DNA from: Podospora comata
Taxonomy: Eukaryota > Ascomycota > Sordariomycetes > Sordariales > Podosporaceae
Direction of reading: 5' to 3'
DNA: 64,000 bases
Assembly (NCBI GenBank): GCA_017354895.1
Contig: CP071497.1
Coordinates: 2,480,001-2,544,000 of the forward strand
The notes beneath the pieces were generated by a model. It was not told the origin of the DNA and searched no databases. It saw only the letters and a list, made by a program, of their open reading frames with translations. Below are positions 1 to 10,262 of this stretch, piece by piece (the first letter of the stretch is position 1; every line of letters starts with the position of its first letter). The translations under genes and the position numbers were made by a program.

Positions 1-1346
1 GTTTTCCCTCAAGCCGGCATTGGCAGAGTCTGCCGGGCTGGGGAAGTCATCGTTGATATCGGCAAAGACGATCTCGCCGTTCAGCATGACAAAGTTGGCG
101 TCTACCTCTGGCCCGGCGACGTATGGTTCTACCACCACGGCTGTGCTTGGTTTTGGGGAGTCGGCGTGTCTGTCTGATGCTTTTTTGACTGCAACCCTCA
201 ACTCATCCACATTCTTGACCTTGGTCACGCAATCTGAACTCCATCCCATAACGGGCTTGACCACCATTGGGAAATTCAGTTCCACTTTTTGAGCCAACAC
301 CCCCTCGAGATCATCTTTGTGCCTCAAGACAAAACTCTCCTCTGCTCCTACCGTCTCGAGGAGCCTTGTCCGGCCTTTATCAGCGGCGATTTTATACGCC
401 TCGGGGGACTCAGTCGGCAGACCCAAAATCTCGCACGCCTTGGCTACTCCGGCGAGGCGGACGTCGCTGATGGTGACGATGCCGTTGATTGGTTTGGGGT
501 ATTCCCTCACGGCATCCACAATCCGTTGAGGAAAATCCTCATTGGGAGCGACGTCTGCCTCGATGAAGTCCTCTCTTAGATGTGCCCACGGCGAAGTCGG
601 ATCCTGCAACCAATGACCTTTTTCGTCAATGATGACGAGGGAGATACCTAACGCTTGAGCGGCGTTTAGAGCTCGCTCGATGCAGTCGATATCTTCGCGG
701 CCTTGGACCCAGGCGATTCTTTTTCGGGTGGGGGGTGAGGGGAGGAGGAAGGGCAATCCCAATCTGTTGTTTGTCTCTTTGTTGAGGACCGTGGGGCTGT
801 AGTCATTTGACAATATAAGGGCTCCGAGAGAAGAAGAGAGGATTTGGGGGAGGTTGCTGGGGGTGAGGGATTGGGGAGTGATGGGTGTGACGTGCTGAAG
901 GGGGGTGAGGAAGGTGTGGGCGGAGAGGAGGCCGGGGAGGCACTCGAAGCGGAGGGGGATGAGGTCTGAGCGGGTGATGTAGCCGGGGGTGGAGGTGAAG
1001 AGGAAGCGAATGGTGAGAAGGGGAGTGGGGGGTGAGAGGGTTTGCTGAAGGAGAGTCTTCCAGGGAGATGTGTCCTGCTGGAGGTTGATTTGGATGCGGG
1101 TTGATGGTTGAGCTGCTGCGGAGCGTGTGAAGGTGAGGTCCAAGGCCCAGGTTTCTGGGATGGTGTTGTTGGTGGGTTTTTGGCTGGTGGTGAGATTGGT
1201 GTAAAGGGAAATCGTTGCTGGACGGGGGAGTAAGCATTGGTAATTCGGTAATGAAGGGTGAGGTTAGAGGGTGGGTAAGTACCGTGTACTGTTCTTTCTG
1301 GGGAGAGGGTGATGGAGGCGTAGCCCCAAGGATTGGCGGACGTCAT
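1..1346 (-). CDS. ATP-grasp ligase, N-terminal part (runs off left edge)
   Basis: Two exons on the minus strand: 1346-1283 and 1217-1, with a 65-bp intron (GTACTT donor, CTAAC branch, CCAG acceptor). The start ATG at 1346 lies in a good CAACATGAC context and the frame joins cleanly across the intron. After about 190 residues of family-specific N-terminus comes a pre-ATP-grasp fold (AWVQGREDIDCIERAL, then ALGISLVIIDEKGHW). The ATP-grasp region follows, with FPMVVKPVMGWSS as the first ATP-binding strand, a variable loop, then VEPYVAGPEVDANFVMLNG and IVFADINDDFPS. This is the arrangement of carnosine-synthase and D-Ala-D-Ala-type ligases, which activate a carboxylate as acyl phosphate and join it to an amine. 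The metal-binding C-terminal part lies outside the window. It is divergent from the PLP-rhodanese gene at 2404, which suggests a joint pathway. The substrate is unknown. Confidence 0.85.
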
Positions 1347-2403
1347 GTTGAGCGTAGGAACCTCAGTGCTAAGGTAGGTGGTAGGCCTGTGTTGATGGTA
1401 TTGGTGCCGTGAAACAGGGCAATTCTGCAGGCCGGTTTTAATAGGCCGTGAAAGTCTGGGGAAAATATGTCGCACTGCAGACGATGATTCGGAGGAAGTC
1501 AGCCGGGCCCGGGAAAGGTATGGTACGGTTGAGTGGTGTGTAGATGAGGGTTGGACAAGACCGAGGAGAAAGTCTTGTCTTAGGTAAGTCAAATAAAAAC
1601 GGGAGTGGGTAGGGAGAAGTTCCAGGTAGGCGGGAAAGCGTGGGAGGATGTAAACGAACTGTGATGGTTTTATGCAAGTTGTATCATGCAGAATAATACT
1701 GACAGCGGGCTGGATGTGAAATATGGGGGTTTTTTGATGTTGACAGGTGTCCATTTGGGGGTTGGTACATGGTAGGTACCTACATGAACGGGAATTCCCA
1801 CAGCGAGTGGTAAACACACTTGCGCGGTTGCTGCTCCACGTTTCTCTTTGAATGAGACTGGGGGGGTGGGTGGCCCCGCTGATCACCTGTGTTTCGGTGA
1901 CATTGCGCTGGGGGAAGGTCGACAAGGTGCGCAGGATGTTCGGCATGCTGTTCAATGGCGACATTACACCGCGGCCGGGGATCGATCATGTTTACCAAGG
2001 TGCGCAAGATCAGAGCAAGTTTGCGGGAGTAACATGTTTGGTTCCCCGGCAGGGGAATTTGGGGTAGGTACCTTGCGGGATGGGTGGTAGGAACCTTGGT
2101 AGGTAGGACGTGGGTGATCACTTTGCCGAGAGGGTGAGACAAGGGGGTAAGACTTGCCCAGAGGGTGATGTTCCGGCGTGATGGGAACCGATGTGTCAAG
2201 TGCTGGGAATGGTGTGTGTGGGTAGGAAGTAGACAGGCCATGTTCCGGGTAGCTTGGTGACGGGAGAGGGAGGGGAAGTTATTTACATCTGTGAGGTGCT
2301 CAAAGTTGGGTAGTTCACCTTTGCTCACCTTGCTTTCCAGACCCTGAACACTATCACTATCGTTTGGATTCCCTATTGTACTTTTCCCTAACAAGCCTTC
2401 AAC
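1347..2403. promoter_or_regulatory. shared divergent intergenic region
   Basis: About 1.06 kb separates the start codons of the ATP-grasp gene (minus) and the PLP-rhodanese gene (plus). The open frames inside it are short or read through low-complexity sequence, so it is most simply a bidirectional promoter with two 5' leaders. A scatter of GGTAGGTACC-like palindromic motifs occurs around 1768-1785, 2053-2065 and 2096-2108. No factor is assigned to them. Confidence 0.5.
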
Positions 2404-4372
2404 ATGGCATACACAAACCCCAACCCCCTAAACGTCTTCTCCGGCCCGGACTCGCTGTCTCATTACTTCGACCCCGAGCAAAACCCGCCGTTGCCACTGG
2501 TCGAGTTACCTGCCGCGTTGAACCCCTTCCGCAAGGATGGCGTGAGGATTTATGCAAAGATGTTGACGGCGCTGCCGGCGCAGAATGTCAAGTCTCTTCC
2601 TGGTTTGTTCACCCCGTTCTCGCATCCCTGATAGGTAGTATTCCCACTGACGTGTGTTGTTCGGGACAGCCCTAAAAATGCTCAAAACCTCACCCAAAGC
2701 CCGCACCGCCAAACGGATTGTTGAAGCGAGTTCAGGGAGCACGGTGCTCAGCATGGGGGTTATTGGGCGGGCGTTGTGGGGTCATGAGGGGGTTGAGGCT
2801 TGGGTGACGAATAAGAAGACGAGGGAGAGCTTGAGGGTTTTGAGGTTCTTTGGGGTGGGGATGTAAGTTTTCCTTCTTGAGGGTGCCCGTGGTGGTTTTG
2901 GGGAGGAAACTGACAAGAGGGATAGATCGTTGTATGGAGGGTTGGCACAACAGGAGCCGTCAGACCCCAAAGGGATTATGACGAGATTGAGGAGGAAGGC
3001 GAGGGAGGAGGAGGAGGTGTGTTATTTGGGGCAGTATGACAATAATGCTGTGAGTCAAGGTCTTTGCTTTGGTTGAGTTTGGGCAGGACTGACAATGAGA
3101 CAGAACTGGCAATCGCACTACAACCACACCGCCCCTCAGCTTGCGCTGCAACTCCCCTCTTTGTCGGTGCTCTGCTCTACTATTGGAACAGGGGGTTGCA
3201 TCACCGGCACAGGGCGATATCTCAAATCTCATTTGTCGTCTGATATCAAAGTTGTTGGTGTTTGCAACGTCTTTGGAGACCCAACACCAGGGCCGAGACA
3301 TTTCCCTGGGTTTGAGTCAAGCCCGTTTCCGTGGAGGGAGACGATTGACGAGTTTGTTAGTGTAAAGTCGGAAGATTCCTTCAGGATGAGTATGAGGCTG
3401 AGTAGATACGGGATTATCTGCGGGCCGTCATCAGGGGAGGCACTTCATGGACTGCTGGAGTGGCTGAGAGAAAATGGTACCGACGGAATGAAGAGGGATG
3501 AAAATGGGGAGGTGAACTGTGTGTTTTTGTGTGCGGATTTGCCGTATCAGTATATGGAGTTGTATTATCAGAAGCTAGGGGAGGAGGAGTTTCCGGGGAT
3601 CAGAAATCAGGTATGTATCACCCAGAAAAGGGAAGAGGAGTAATGACTGACAAGGGAACAGTGCTTGTTAGAGGTGGACCAAGACCCCTATGACGAAAGA
3701 TGGTTTCTTGCGCCAGAGCAGACAGTCGACATGTTGGTTGGGGAGGGTGGTGAGAAGTATCATGGGGAGATGCTATGCATGGTGCCCTCTTCTTGCGCCT
3801 GCACAACGACGCGAACATCAAGAACATACAGACAGCAACAGCAACCAATTGAGGGGATATTCGGGGACTGTTCACCAGGTGCGGTGTCAGATGTCTCGGA
3901 GTCTGCCTCGACGATATTCTCGACGGCATCACCATCATCATCGGTGTACAGTGTCGCTACCACGACCAGTGTTGAGTCACAGCATTCTTCGATGGGGAAG
4001 GTCATCGATGTAAGGCCGAGAACGGAGTTTGTCAAATCCCATCTGAGAAATGCGGTGAATATTCCATTATCAGTGACAAAGGATGACTTTTATGGGGATC
4101 CGCAGGCTGTTTATGAGAGATGGAAGGAAATGAATGCCGCGTTCAAAGAGACTGGTGTGTTGGATCACCAAGAGGAAGATGATGACAGACAAACACTTGT
4201 CGTTTGTTTGGATGGGGACTCTGGAAAGATGGCGGCTTCTATGCTCAGAGGGGCCAGCAAGAAGGTTGGCAAGAAGAGAGAAGTCTTTTGTGTAGATGGG
4301 GGGTGGGGAGTGTTGGAAGCGTGGCTAAGAAGGAGGGGGTATGGTGATGATGTCTGGGATGGGGTAGATTAG
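2404..4372 (+). CDS. cysteine-synthase-like PLP enzyme fused to a C-terminal rhodanese domain
   Basis: Five exons: 2404-2602, 2670-2862, 2926-3049, 3104-3610 and 3662-4372, giving 577 aa with all junctions in frame. The N-terminal two thirds is a fold-type II PLP enzyme. Lys63 in QNVKSLPALKM sits where the Schiff-base lysine of cysteine synthase/CBS lies. ASSGSTVLSMG matches the substrate loop, GQYDNNANWQSHY the NQFDNPAN-type motif, and GTGGCITGTG the PLP phosphate loop. The C-terminal part (about 455-575) is a rhodanese domain: VIDVRPRTEFVKSHLRNAV, then a catalytic-loop cysteine near residue 523 in VVCLDGDSGK. A Ser/Thr-rich linker with PSSCACTT joins them. Family knowledge suggests beta-replacement on a serine- or cysteine-type substrate, with sulfur or sulfane transfer by the rhodanese. 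The neighbouring ATP-grasp ligase suggests the product is a non-proteinogenic amino acid that is then ligated. That pathway is inference. Confidence 0.88.
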
Positions 4373-4695
4373 CGGGGGGGTACATAGGTAATCAGTCCTT
4401 GAGTGTAAGAAATTTCTTGACGCCCATTAAATAGGATCCCTTAAGGTCTATCAACTATCTTCGAGGGCCTGTTACTCATATTTTAAGGCCTTTCTTTCGC
4501 ATTTCAGTCTCCACTATTTTGTCGTCGGCGTGGGTGGTGTTTTTGAACATGAGATCTATTTACCCTGAATGCTAACTTCTCTATAACAACAAAAGAAACA
4601 ATACATGCTATTCGACAGTATCCCCAACAAACCAAGCGACCAGCACGGTGGGCTAGGAAAAGGGTAGGGTTGATGGGGATATTATACTCAAAGTC
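4373..4695. other. convergent intergenic region
   Basis: Space between the converging ends of the PLP-rhodanese gene and the minus-strand membrane-protein gene. It is expected to hold both 3' UTRs. No ORF, repeat or RNA gene is visible. Confidence 0.5.
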
Positions 4696-5341
4696 TTAGG
4701 TCCCAGTGAGCCACCGGCTGACAATAGGCTGTTTTTCTTCCTCTTCTAACATATGCTCATGAATGATTGTCGATTTTGAAAACAGATCAAACCTTCTGCT
4801 TGGGGTTCGATGCATTGGGTCATGATAGATGACTTCTAATTTACTTTTGTCGATTGTCAAGCCTTTATAATGACAATGAACTCGAACACAACCGGGCTTC
4901 TTCTTGCGTTCAAAGCCAGGCTTGTCATCTATAAGCGGAAAGCTGTAAAAGGGCTTATCAACGGTGAGTTCAGAGATATTCTCAGCCTCATTCCTAAAGT
5001 CGTGGGGATAGAAATTCTTGCAGTTGGAGGACCGAATAAGCGTGTATTTGGTAATATTGCCAGGGGCATTGTCGAGCTGCAGTTGAACAATTGAACGCGG
5101 GATATATTTCAAGGGATTTTTGGTGCTAAGGCCTTTGCAGTGGTACCATAACAACGTTAACATGATGCCACAAATCAATCCGGCGAAGCGATAATACTGC
5201 CCGTCTCTACGGAAATATCTGTAGTGATGGCCATATACTTACCACTGGGCCAAGTTGGGTGGAAGTCGTTGTTTCTGTTGACGTCGAGTCTGTAGTAAGT
5301 CTACCGTCCGGAAGATGACTAGAAGATGGATGGAAGGACAT
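4696..5341 (-). CDS. unrecognised single-pass membrane protein
   Basis: Two exons, 5341-5243 and 5196-4696, with a 46-bp intron (GTAAGT donor, GGGCAG acceptor); both join in phase 0 for 199 aa. The first 33 residues are polar and Ser/Thr-rich (MSFHPSSSHLPDG). A hydrophobic segment at about 35-52 (YYRFAGLICGIMLTLLWYHC) reads as one membrane span. The remaining 145 residues are polar with many Lys/Glu and no motif I recognise. N-in single-pass topology is likely. The open frame, the canonical donor and the start in context support a real gene, but I know no family for it. It converges on the PLP-rhodanese gene. Confidence 0.55.
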
Positions 5342-6790
5342 GATGTGCTATACAAAGCGGAGAATTTTAAGCATGCAATGGGATTGCGATGAATGAGCAG
5401 ATTACTATTGACCCAAAGCAGAACGACAACTGGTTTTCATAGATAATGCTCGGTAGGTCTACTCATCTTCAAGCTGTATTCTGGTAGCCGTTTCAGAATG
5501 AGGCCTTCAACTATATTGCCTCAGGCCTTGTTCGTTCAACTTCATGAAGACGCCGTCAGGTATGTTCCAGCTTCGAATACAGACACAACTGCCCCAGAGC
5601 CATCGGCTATGGAGTCTTTGTTGAAGCGACTTGACGTCTTGTGTTCCGTGCCCAATCACAGGACACAAGAGCATTGGGTGCTTCAATGTTCTTCGAGTCT
5701 CGATTGAGCAAGGCGTATCATTGGGTGTAAATCTCAATGATCGTAGATATAAGCAAATTTTCTCAGATATGACGACGATCAAGCTCCGTAACGACCACGG
5801 CTTAAACTTCAGAATCGCCCAACTCGCTTCTAAGGGCACCTTTGATTGAAAATCAGACTTAGGCTCGTCCTGCAACAAGTTGTGGCCTGGGAATCATGAA
5901 GACAAAGCTGTGGCGATTCTGAGTTGTCACTTTAAGAGAACGTCAACAATGGATTCAGGGGTTAAGGGGTATGCACGGGCCAAGGGGGGTTCATGGTTGG
6001 TGTGTCTGTTGTTTTTGAACCATTGGTTTTGCTGAAGATAGATCTGTGACGTGCGGGTAGCACTGGTTTTTTTATGACCAAGGTAAGGACATCTGAAGTG
6101 TAAAGCCGGGTGTTGGCAGATTAAGGTCTTGCCTGTCCAGCCCATCTAATTGTAGTTGAGCTTTTTCCCAAGTACCTATTTCCCGTCTTTTTGTCCCTCA
6201 CCCAACAATGTGGTAGAGAGCGGTATCATATTCTGAAAAAATGTCTTTGTGTATTTGCTGACAAGCTCTTTGTGACCAAGTCTCGGGTTTCCGCTAAGCC
6301 CTACTTTCAGCTTCGGCCTTAACCCTTGAATCAGGTGTGTTGCACCCGTAGAAGTTGCCTTCGCCTCGGTCCGCGGCGGCCAACAACGGTTTCCCGCTCG
6401 AGTATGCTCAATACCACTGAGCTCCTTCCATCGGCTTTTTGGAATGATTCCAGCGATACGGCCGATATGTGGCTCAGCTTATTTTACGGTTGCCGCTGTT
6501 AACCCTAAAAGCTCCACTTCGCGACTTCCTCCCCACCCGGCCCAGCTTTTGCAGCGGCCCCCACCATGCTCCCGATCGCTGCATTCCCGCTCCAGACACA
6601 TAATCGATAGAGAGCCACCGATCAACGTCAGAAAGCACTCAAATACTTTCGCTCAAGGATTTTCTTCTCAGAATTTCCCTTCGAGTACTTCAAGATAGCT
6701 TGACAACCCTCCAATTCCACCTCACTGCCTACACTCAGCCGCTGAGTCGCTCACTCATTGTCAACAAATTCTCACAACCTCACCACAACT
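5342..6790. other. intergenic, no supported gene
   Basis: About 1.45 kb. A 123-codon frame on the minus strand (5507-5878) has neither a recognisable motif nor a good start context and is not called. The last 300 bp before 6791 are pyrimidine-rich and look like the promoter and leader of the Rossmann-fold gene. Confidence 0.4.
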
Positions 6791-7732
6791 ATGGAACAGC
6801 TCACCGTCCTCATCCTCGGCGCAGGCTGGACATCCACCTTCCTTATCCCCCTCCTCACCACCTCCTCCATCCCTTTCGCCGCCACCACCACAACCGGCCG
6901 AACCGTCTCGGGCGTCCCGACAATCCGCTTCAAGTTCGACCCCGCCAACACACCAGAAGAGGAGCTCCGCTCCGCGATTGCCGCCCTCCCAGCAGCGAAA
7001 TACGTCCTGATCACTTTCCCCCTCACCGGCAATGGCCCCTCCAAGACATTGATCGAGATGTACAATTCCACACATCAATCCCACTCTTCCTCCGCCTCTC
7101 AAAAAGCCCGGTTCATCCAGCTTGGCTCAACGGGTATTTGGGGTGCGGGTCGCACTACTGCTGCGGTGGATAAGGAGAGGGTGGAGAGGGAGTTGGCGGA
7201 GAAGAGGGGAGGTGATCCCTGGGTGAATCGGCATTCCCCTATTAATGAGGCCAACCCCAGGGTGATCGCTGAGAAGGAGCTTCTTGAATTGGGAGGGTGC
7301 GTGCTCAACTTGAGTGGGCTGTGGGGAGGGGAGAGGAAGCCAGTTAAGTGGATTGGGAGAGTGGCTGCTACCAAGGAGGCGATCAAGTGGAAGACAAGCC
7401 TGCATATGATTCATGGGGAGGATATTGCCCGGGCGGTGGTCAGGATTGTCACTAATGAGGAGGACAAGTGGGACAATGGAGGGGGTAAGGGGGAGAGGTG
7501 GATGTTGACTGATGGCTTTGTTTATGATTGGTGGGCGCTGTTGGCAGGGTGGGCAGAGGGAGAGGGTGGTGAGGTGAGGGAGCAGGGGAGGTGGGTGAGG
7601 GAGTTGATGGAAGAGGAGGGAGTGAGGGCGCTGCCGAGGGGGATGGAAATGCTGGGGAGGTGTTATGACTCGAGGGAGTTTTGGAGTGTTTGGGGGTTGG
7701 TGCCGCTTAGAGCGGGGGTGTTGAATGAGTGA
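6791..7732 (+). CDS. NAD(P)-binding Rossmann-fold protein (YeeZ/atypical SDR-like)
   Basis: Single exon, 313 aa. The start at 6791 (ACAACTATGGAAC) is the first ATG; the open frame upstream lacks one. The N-terminus MEQLTVLILGAGWTSTFLIP carries a GxGxxxxFL dinucleotide-binding loop. It is followed by TTTTGRTVSGVPTIRF, where the Arg could contact the NADP phosphate, then KYVLITFPLTGNG and FIQLGSTGIWG at the usual catalytic-strand positions. Family resemblance is to the small YeeZ-like proteins and atypical short-chain dehydrogenases rather than classical SDRs: there is no YxxxK motif at the expected spacing. The substrate is unknown. The coding strand moves from C-rich at the start to strongly G-rich at the end, as in several neighbours. 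Confidence 0.75.
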   Translation: MEQLTVLILGAGWTSTFLIPLLTTSSIPFAATTTTGRTVSGVPTIRFKFDPANTPEEELRSAIAALPAAKYVLITFPLTGNGPSKTLIEMYNSTHQSHSSSASQKARFIQLGSTGIWGAGRTTAAVDKERVERELAEKRGGDPWVNRHSPINEANPRVIAEKELLELGGCVLNLSGLWGGERKPVKWIGRVAATKEAIKWKTSLHMIHGEDIARAVVRIVTNEEDKWDNGGGKGERWMLTDGFVYDWWALLAGWAEGEGGEVREQGRWVRELMEEEGVRALPRGMEMLGRCYDSREFWSVWGLVPLRAGVLNE

Positions 7733-7972
7733 GAAGGTTGAAATGAAGGTGTGGGAGGTATGTTTGGTGTAACGATGAGCATGCGAGGCTGTTGTTGTAT
7801 CATTGACTATGGGGAAAAGGTAGCGGTTGCGGGTTTTGGTGGTGCGACTTTGTCTTGGAGGACTGTAGCTACCTCATGGCGAATTCTGATGGGCGAATAA
7901 TAGTTTATTAGCAAGAAAAAATTAATTATCGCCTGAGAAGAAGGCTATTTTTTGATGATCCAGCAAAACGCA

Positions 7973-8043
7973 TGCATCAGCCGTGAATCGAACACGGGGC
8001 CCATCGATGGCAACGATGGATTTTACCACTAAACCACTGATGC
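7973..8043 (-). tRNA. tRNA-Gly (GCC)
   Basis: 71 nt on the minus strand, with a GCATCAG/CTGATGC acceptor stem and discriminator A. The A-box-like D arm is TGGTTTAGTGGTAAAAT. The anticodon stem CATCG/CGATG closes the loop TTGCCAT, giving GCC. The T arm contains GTTCGATTC. No intron. Confidence 0.93.
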
Positions 8044-8782
8044 TGTTTGATGATTGGATGCTGGTTAGTTCAGAAATTGACTTCATCACAGGACTGGCGG
8101 ATGAGATGGTACGAGCATCGTAAATTAACATGGAACTAGAATAGGTTGAAGAGTCTTAGAAGGACAAAGCAAGTTGGTCCCCTGCCTCTGTTCCATTGTT
8201 TTGTCCTTGTGCACGGACCATGACATGCCCCTGAGCCCCTGACTCAGAGCCTCCTGGCTACCAGGACCCCTGAACCTATCTACTGTTGAGGGTTGAGAAA
8301 GCCGACAGGTCATTCTTCTGGATGTTCTTCGAACTGCAAAGTATTATGCCGCGCGCTTCTTGGAAGTAGCTCGAGCTCGGTTTCGGATCCGGCATTCAGT
8401 TGTATTGCTAGCTTTGCTGCTTGTTGACTGGGGTTTGTGTAGGAACAATGCTTTGTGTTTTGAGCAGGGAATTTGAGAGAGCGCCTGACAACCAGATGGT
8501 TTTGTCTGGAAGACTCTTTCTGAACCATGTGGTTAGTGCGCTAGGGGCTTGCATGTCTGGCATGTTGTAGCTCATGTGGGAAAGGCGCCATGACAAAACC
8601 ATGTGGGTGGAGCTGGCTGAAGGGGAGGAGAGTATATAATGAAGTGAAAAGTTCTTCTCCAAAACTAGTCGTACAAATCAATCTCTATAGCATATCTAAC
8701 CTGTACCGCCACTGGGTTTTGCTGCGGCCAGCCGATCCGTATTCAGCTCAATCTCGAGACATCTTTAAATATTATTTACAGA
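8044..8782. other. intergenic region with promoter of the 8783 gene
   Basis: No supported gene. Short antisense frames occur but have no motif. The TATA-like site at 8633 and the AT-containing leader after it belong to the gene starting at 8783. Confidence 0.4.
8633..8640 (+). promoter_or_regulatory. TATA-like element
   Basis: TATATAAT lies 143 bp upstream of the ATG at 8783, directly after a purine-rich stretch. Position and sequence fit a core promoter for that gene. No transcription data support it. Confidence 0.4.
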
Positions 8783-9457
8783 ATGGACAACGCCAACGAC
8801 AGCCTCGCTGGGGAGGGCCCAACTCCCGTCAATAATTTCCCGGTATTTGGCTCAACAAGAACTTATGCTATCGTAGCCAACAGCTTTGATGAGTATAAGT
8901 GGCCAATTGGTTGTATCTGGCTGCATGGGCTTGAGTTAATGCAAAAGACTCAATGGCGTGAGCTCATTGACATTGGACAAGTGGTAAAAAGTTGCCCATG
9001 TAATGCTCTCGACATGCTTTCTAACTCTTCTGTTTAGTACCACTGCCCGCGCCTTGCTGATCATTCCCTATACTTGCACATTCCGGCCTCGATTGTTCAA
9101 GACCAGCTCCGCGTTGCCCCCTCCGAGTCTAACCATATTATAGGGGGATCCCCAGGATATATTCCCTATCCCCATCTCTTCAGGAACTTTGAGCACTTTG
9201 CCAACTTGCAAACCTCAACTGATCGGCCTAGATATATCCACCCTTTCATTCATCCACTTGGCTTTACCAACAACGGAAGACCGGGTATGGTTCGGCTGCT
9301 GTATCATCGTCCCCGTTCTGATAGACGTGTTTGCGATGCGCTTTACCATCCGCCACAAACGGTCGTCTTTGCTCAGGCAGACTTGATCAGCGGGGATGTC
9401 TTGAATCACAAGGAGCAGTGGGATCTTGTGAGACGGTGGTCTAATATCCGTAGATGA
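8783..9457 (+). CDS. unrecognised two-exon protein, 206 aa
   Basis: Exons 8783-8983 and 9038-9457 with a 54-bp intron (GTAAAA donor, CTAAC branch, TTTAG acceptor). Both exons join in phase 0 and the frame stays open to TGA at 9455. The protein has no signal peptide or membrane segment. It is rich in His, Pro and aromatic residues (YHCPRLADHSLYLHIPAS; GYIPYPHLFRNFEHFANL), and I do not recognise a family. The intron signals and the upstream TATA-like site favour a real gene. It may be restricted to close relatives. Confidence 0.6.
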
Positions 9458-10262
9458 GTGTGTATGTAAGCAGTGTTTTGTTGCGTGGCACTGCCTAGGT
9501 AATTAGTCTTGTTCTATGTATAGATGATTGGCTTGGGTGTATCCCCGTGGCCGGAATACGGCCGCGTGCCTTGTGTTTTCTTGTTGGCTATTCGTGACAA
9601 TGAGTACGCAAGGTAGATAAAGAGAATCGAAACAGCCCTCAACCCACGCATAGACATTAGGCTCGTTGTGTCACGGTCGGTTGATTCACTGAGCCAAAGC
9701 TAATATAGTATCACACCTGGTTAACTAAAGCTAGGCTAAAGGGGAAAGAAAAGCAAAGAGCTTTGATTGACCAGGTCAGGGGATTTATAAGTGCAGGGCT
9801 GACACCATGTAGGGCTCCGCTTTGCGTTCTAGCCGGGCCTGGTACACTCACCCACCACTTCACCATCGCCCGCTCTTTCGCCATGACTGATTTCTCACAT
9901 AATATCCTCGGTAGTATCGGGCGCAGAATCCTCATCCCCGATCTGTGCTTCGAAGTCTAGCTCCCCGGATTCGACTATGGGTCTGATGATCACATAATCA
10001 CCATGCGGCTCATTGTATTCCTGCATGGTAGGTGTGAGGTCACTATCTTTTATCTTGTAAATTTTATGCTCGGCGGGAGGCATCGTTGCAGACTTTTCAA
10101 AGTGCTGTTTGAGGAGTCGGTACAGTGGGAAGATCCGGACGTAGCTCAAGGCATCTTTCGAAACCTTCCATCGCATCACGCTGCTGATTACACTGGTCGT
10201 ACTGATCACAAAGAAGGGTTGCGGTTTACCGACTGTGAAATAGCATCCCGGGAGTCTCCATA
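9458..10262. other. intergenic region with out-of-frame TPR continuation
   Basis: Immediately beyond the stop of the minus-strand TPR gene, the same strand keeps TPR-like coding sense in other frames: DAISQSVNRNP, then CNQQRDAMEGFERCLELRP, which resembles the following Cyc8 repeats. An overlapping open frame at 10209-9895 (104 codons, ending DSAPDTTEDIM) could be reached by splicing. The rest, 9458-9890, shows nothing I can support. Confidence 0.45.

Noticed and set aside
666-1964. 432-codon minus-strand open frame
   Set aside because: Overlaps the ATP-grasp exons in another frame, is Ser/Pro/Thr low-complexity, and crosses the supported intron and start. A compositional shadow.
5507-5878. 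123-codon minus-strand frame
   Set aside because: No start context, motif, intron or promoter support; overlapping plus-strand frames are equally open.
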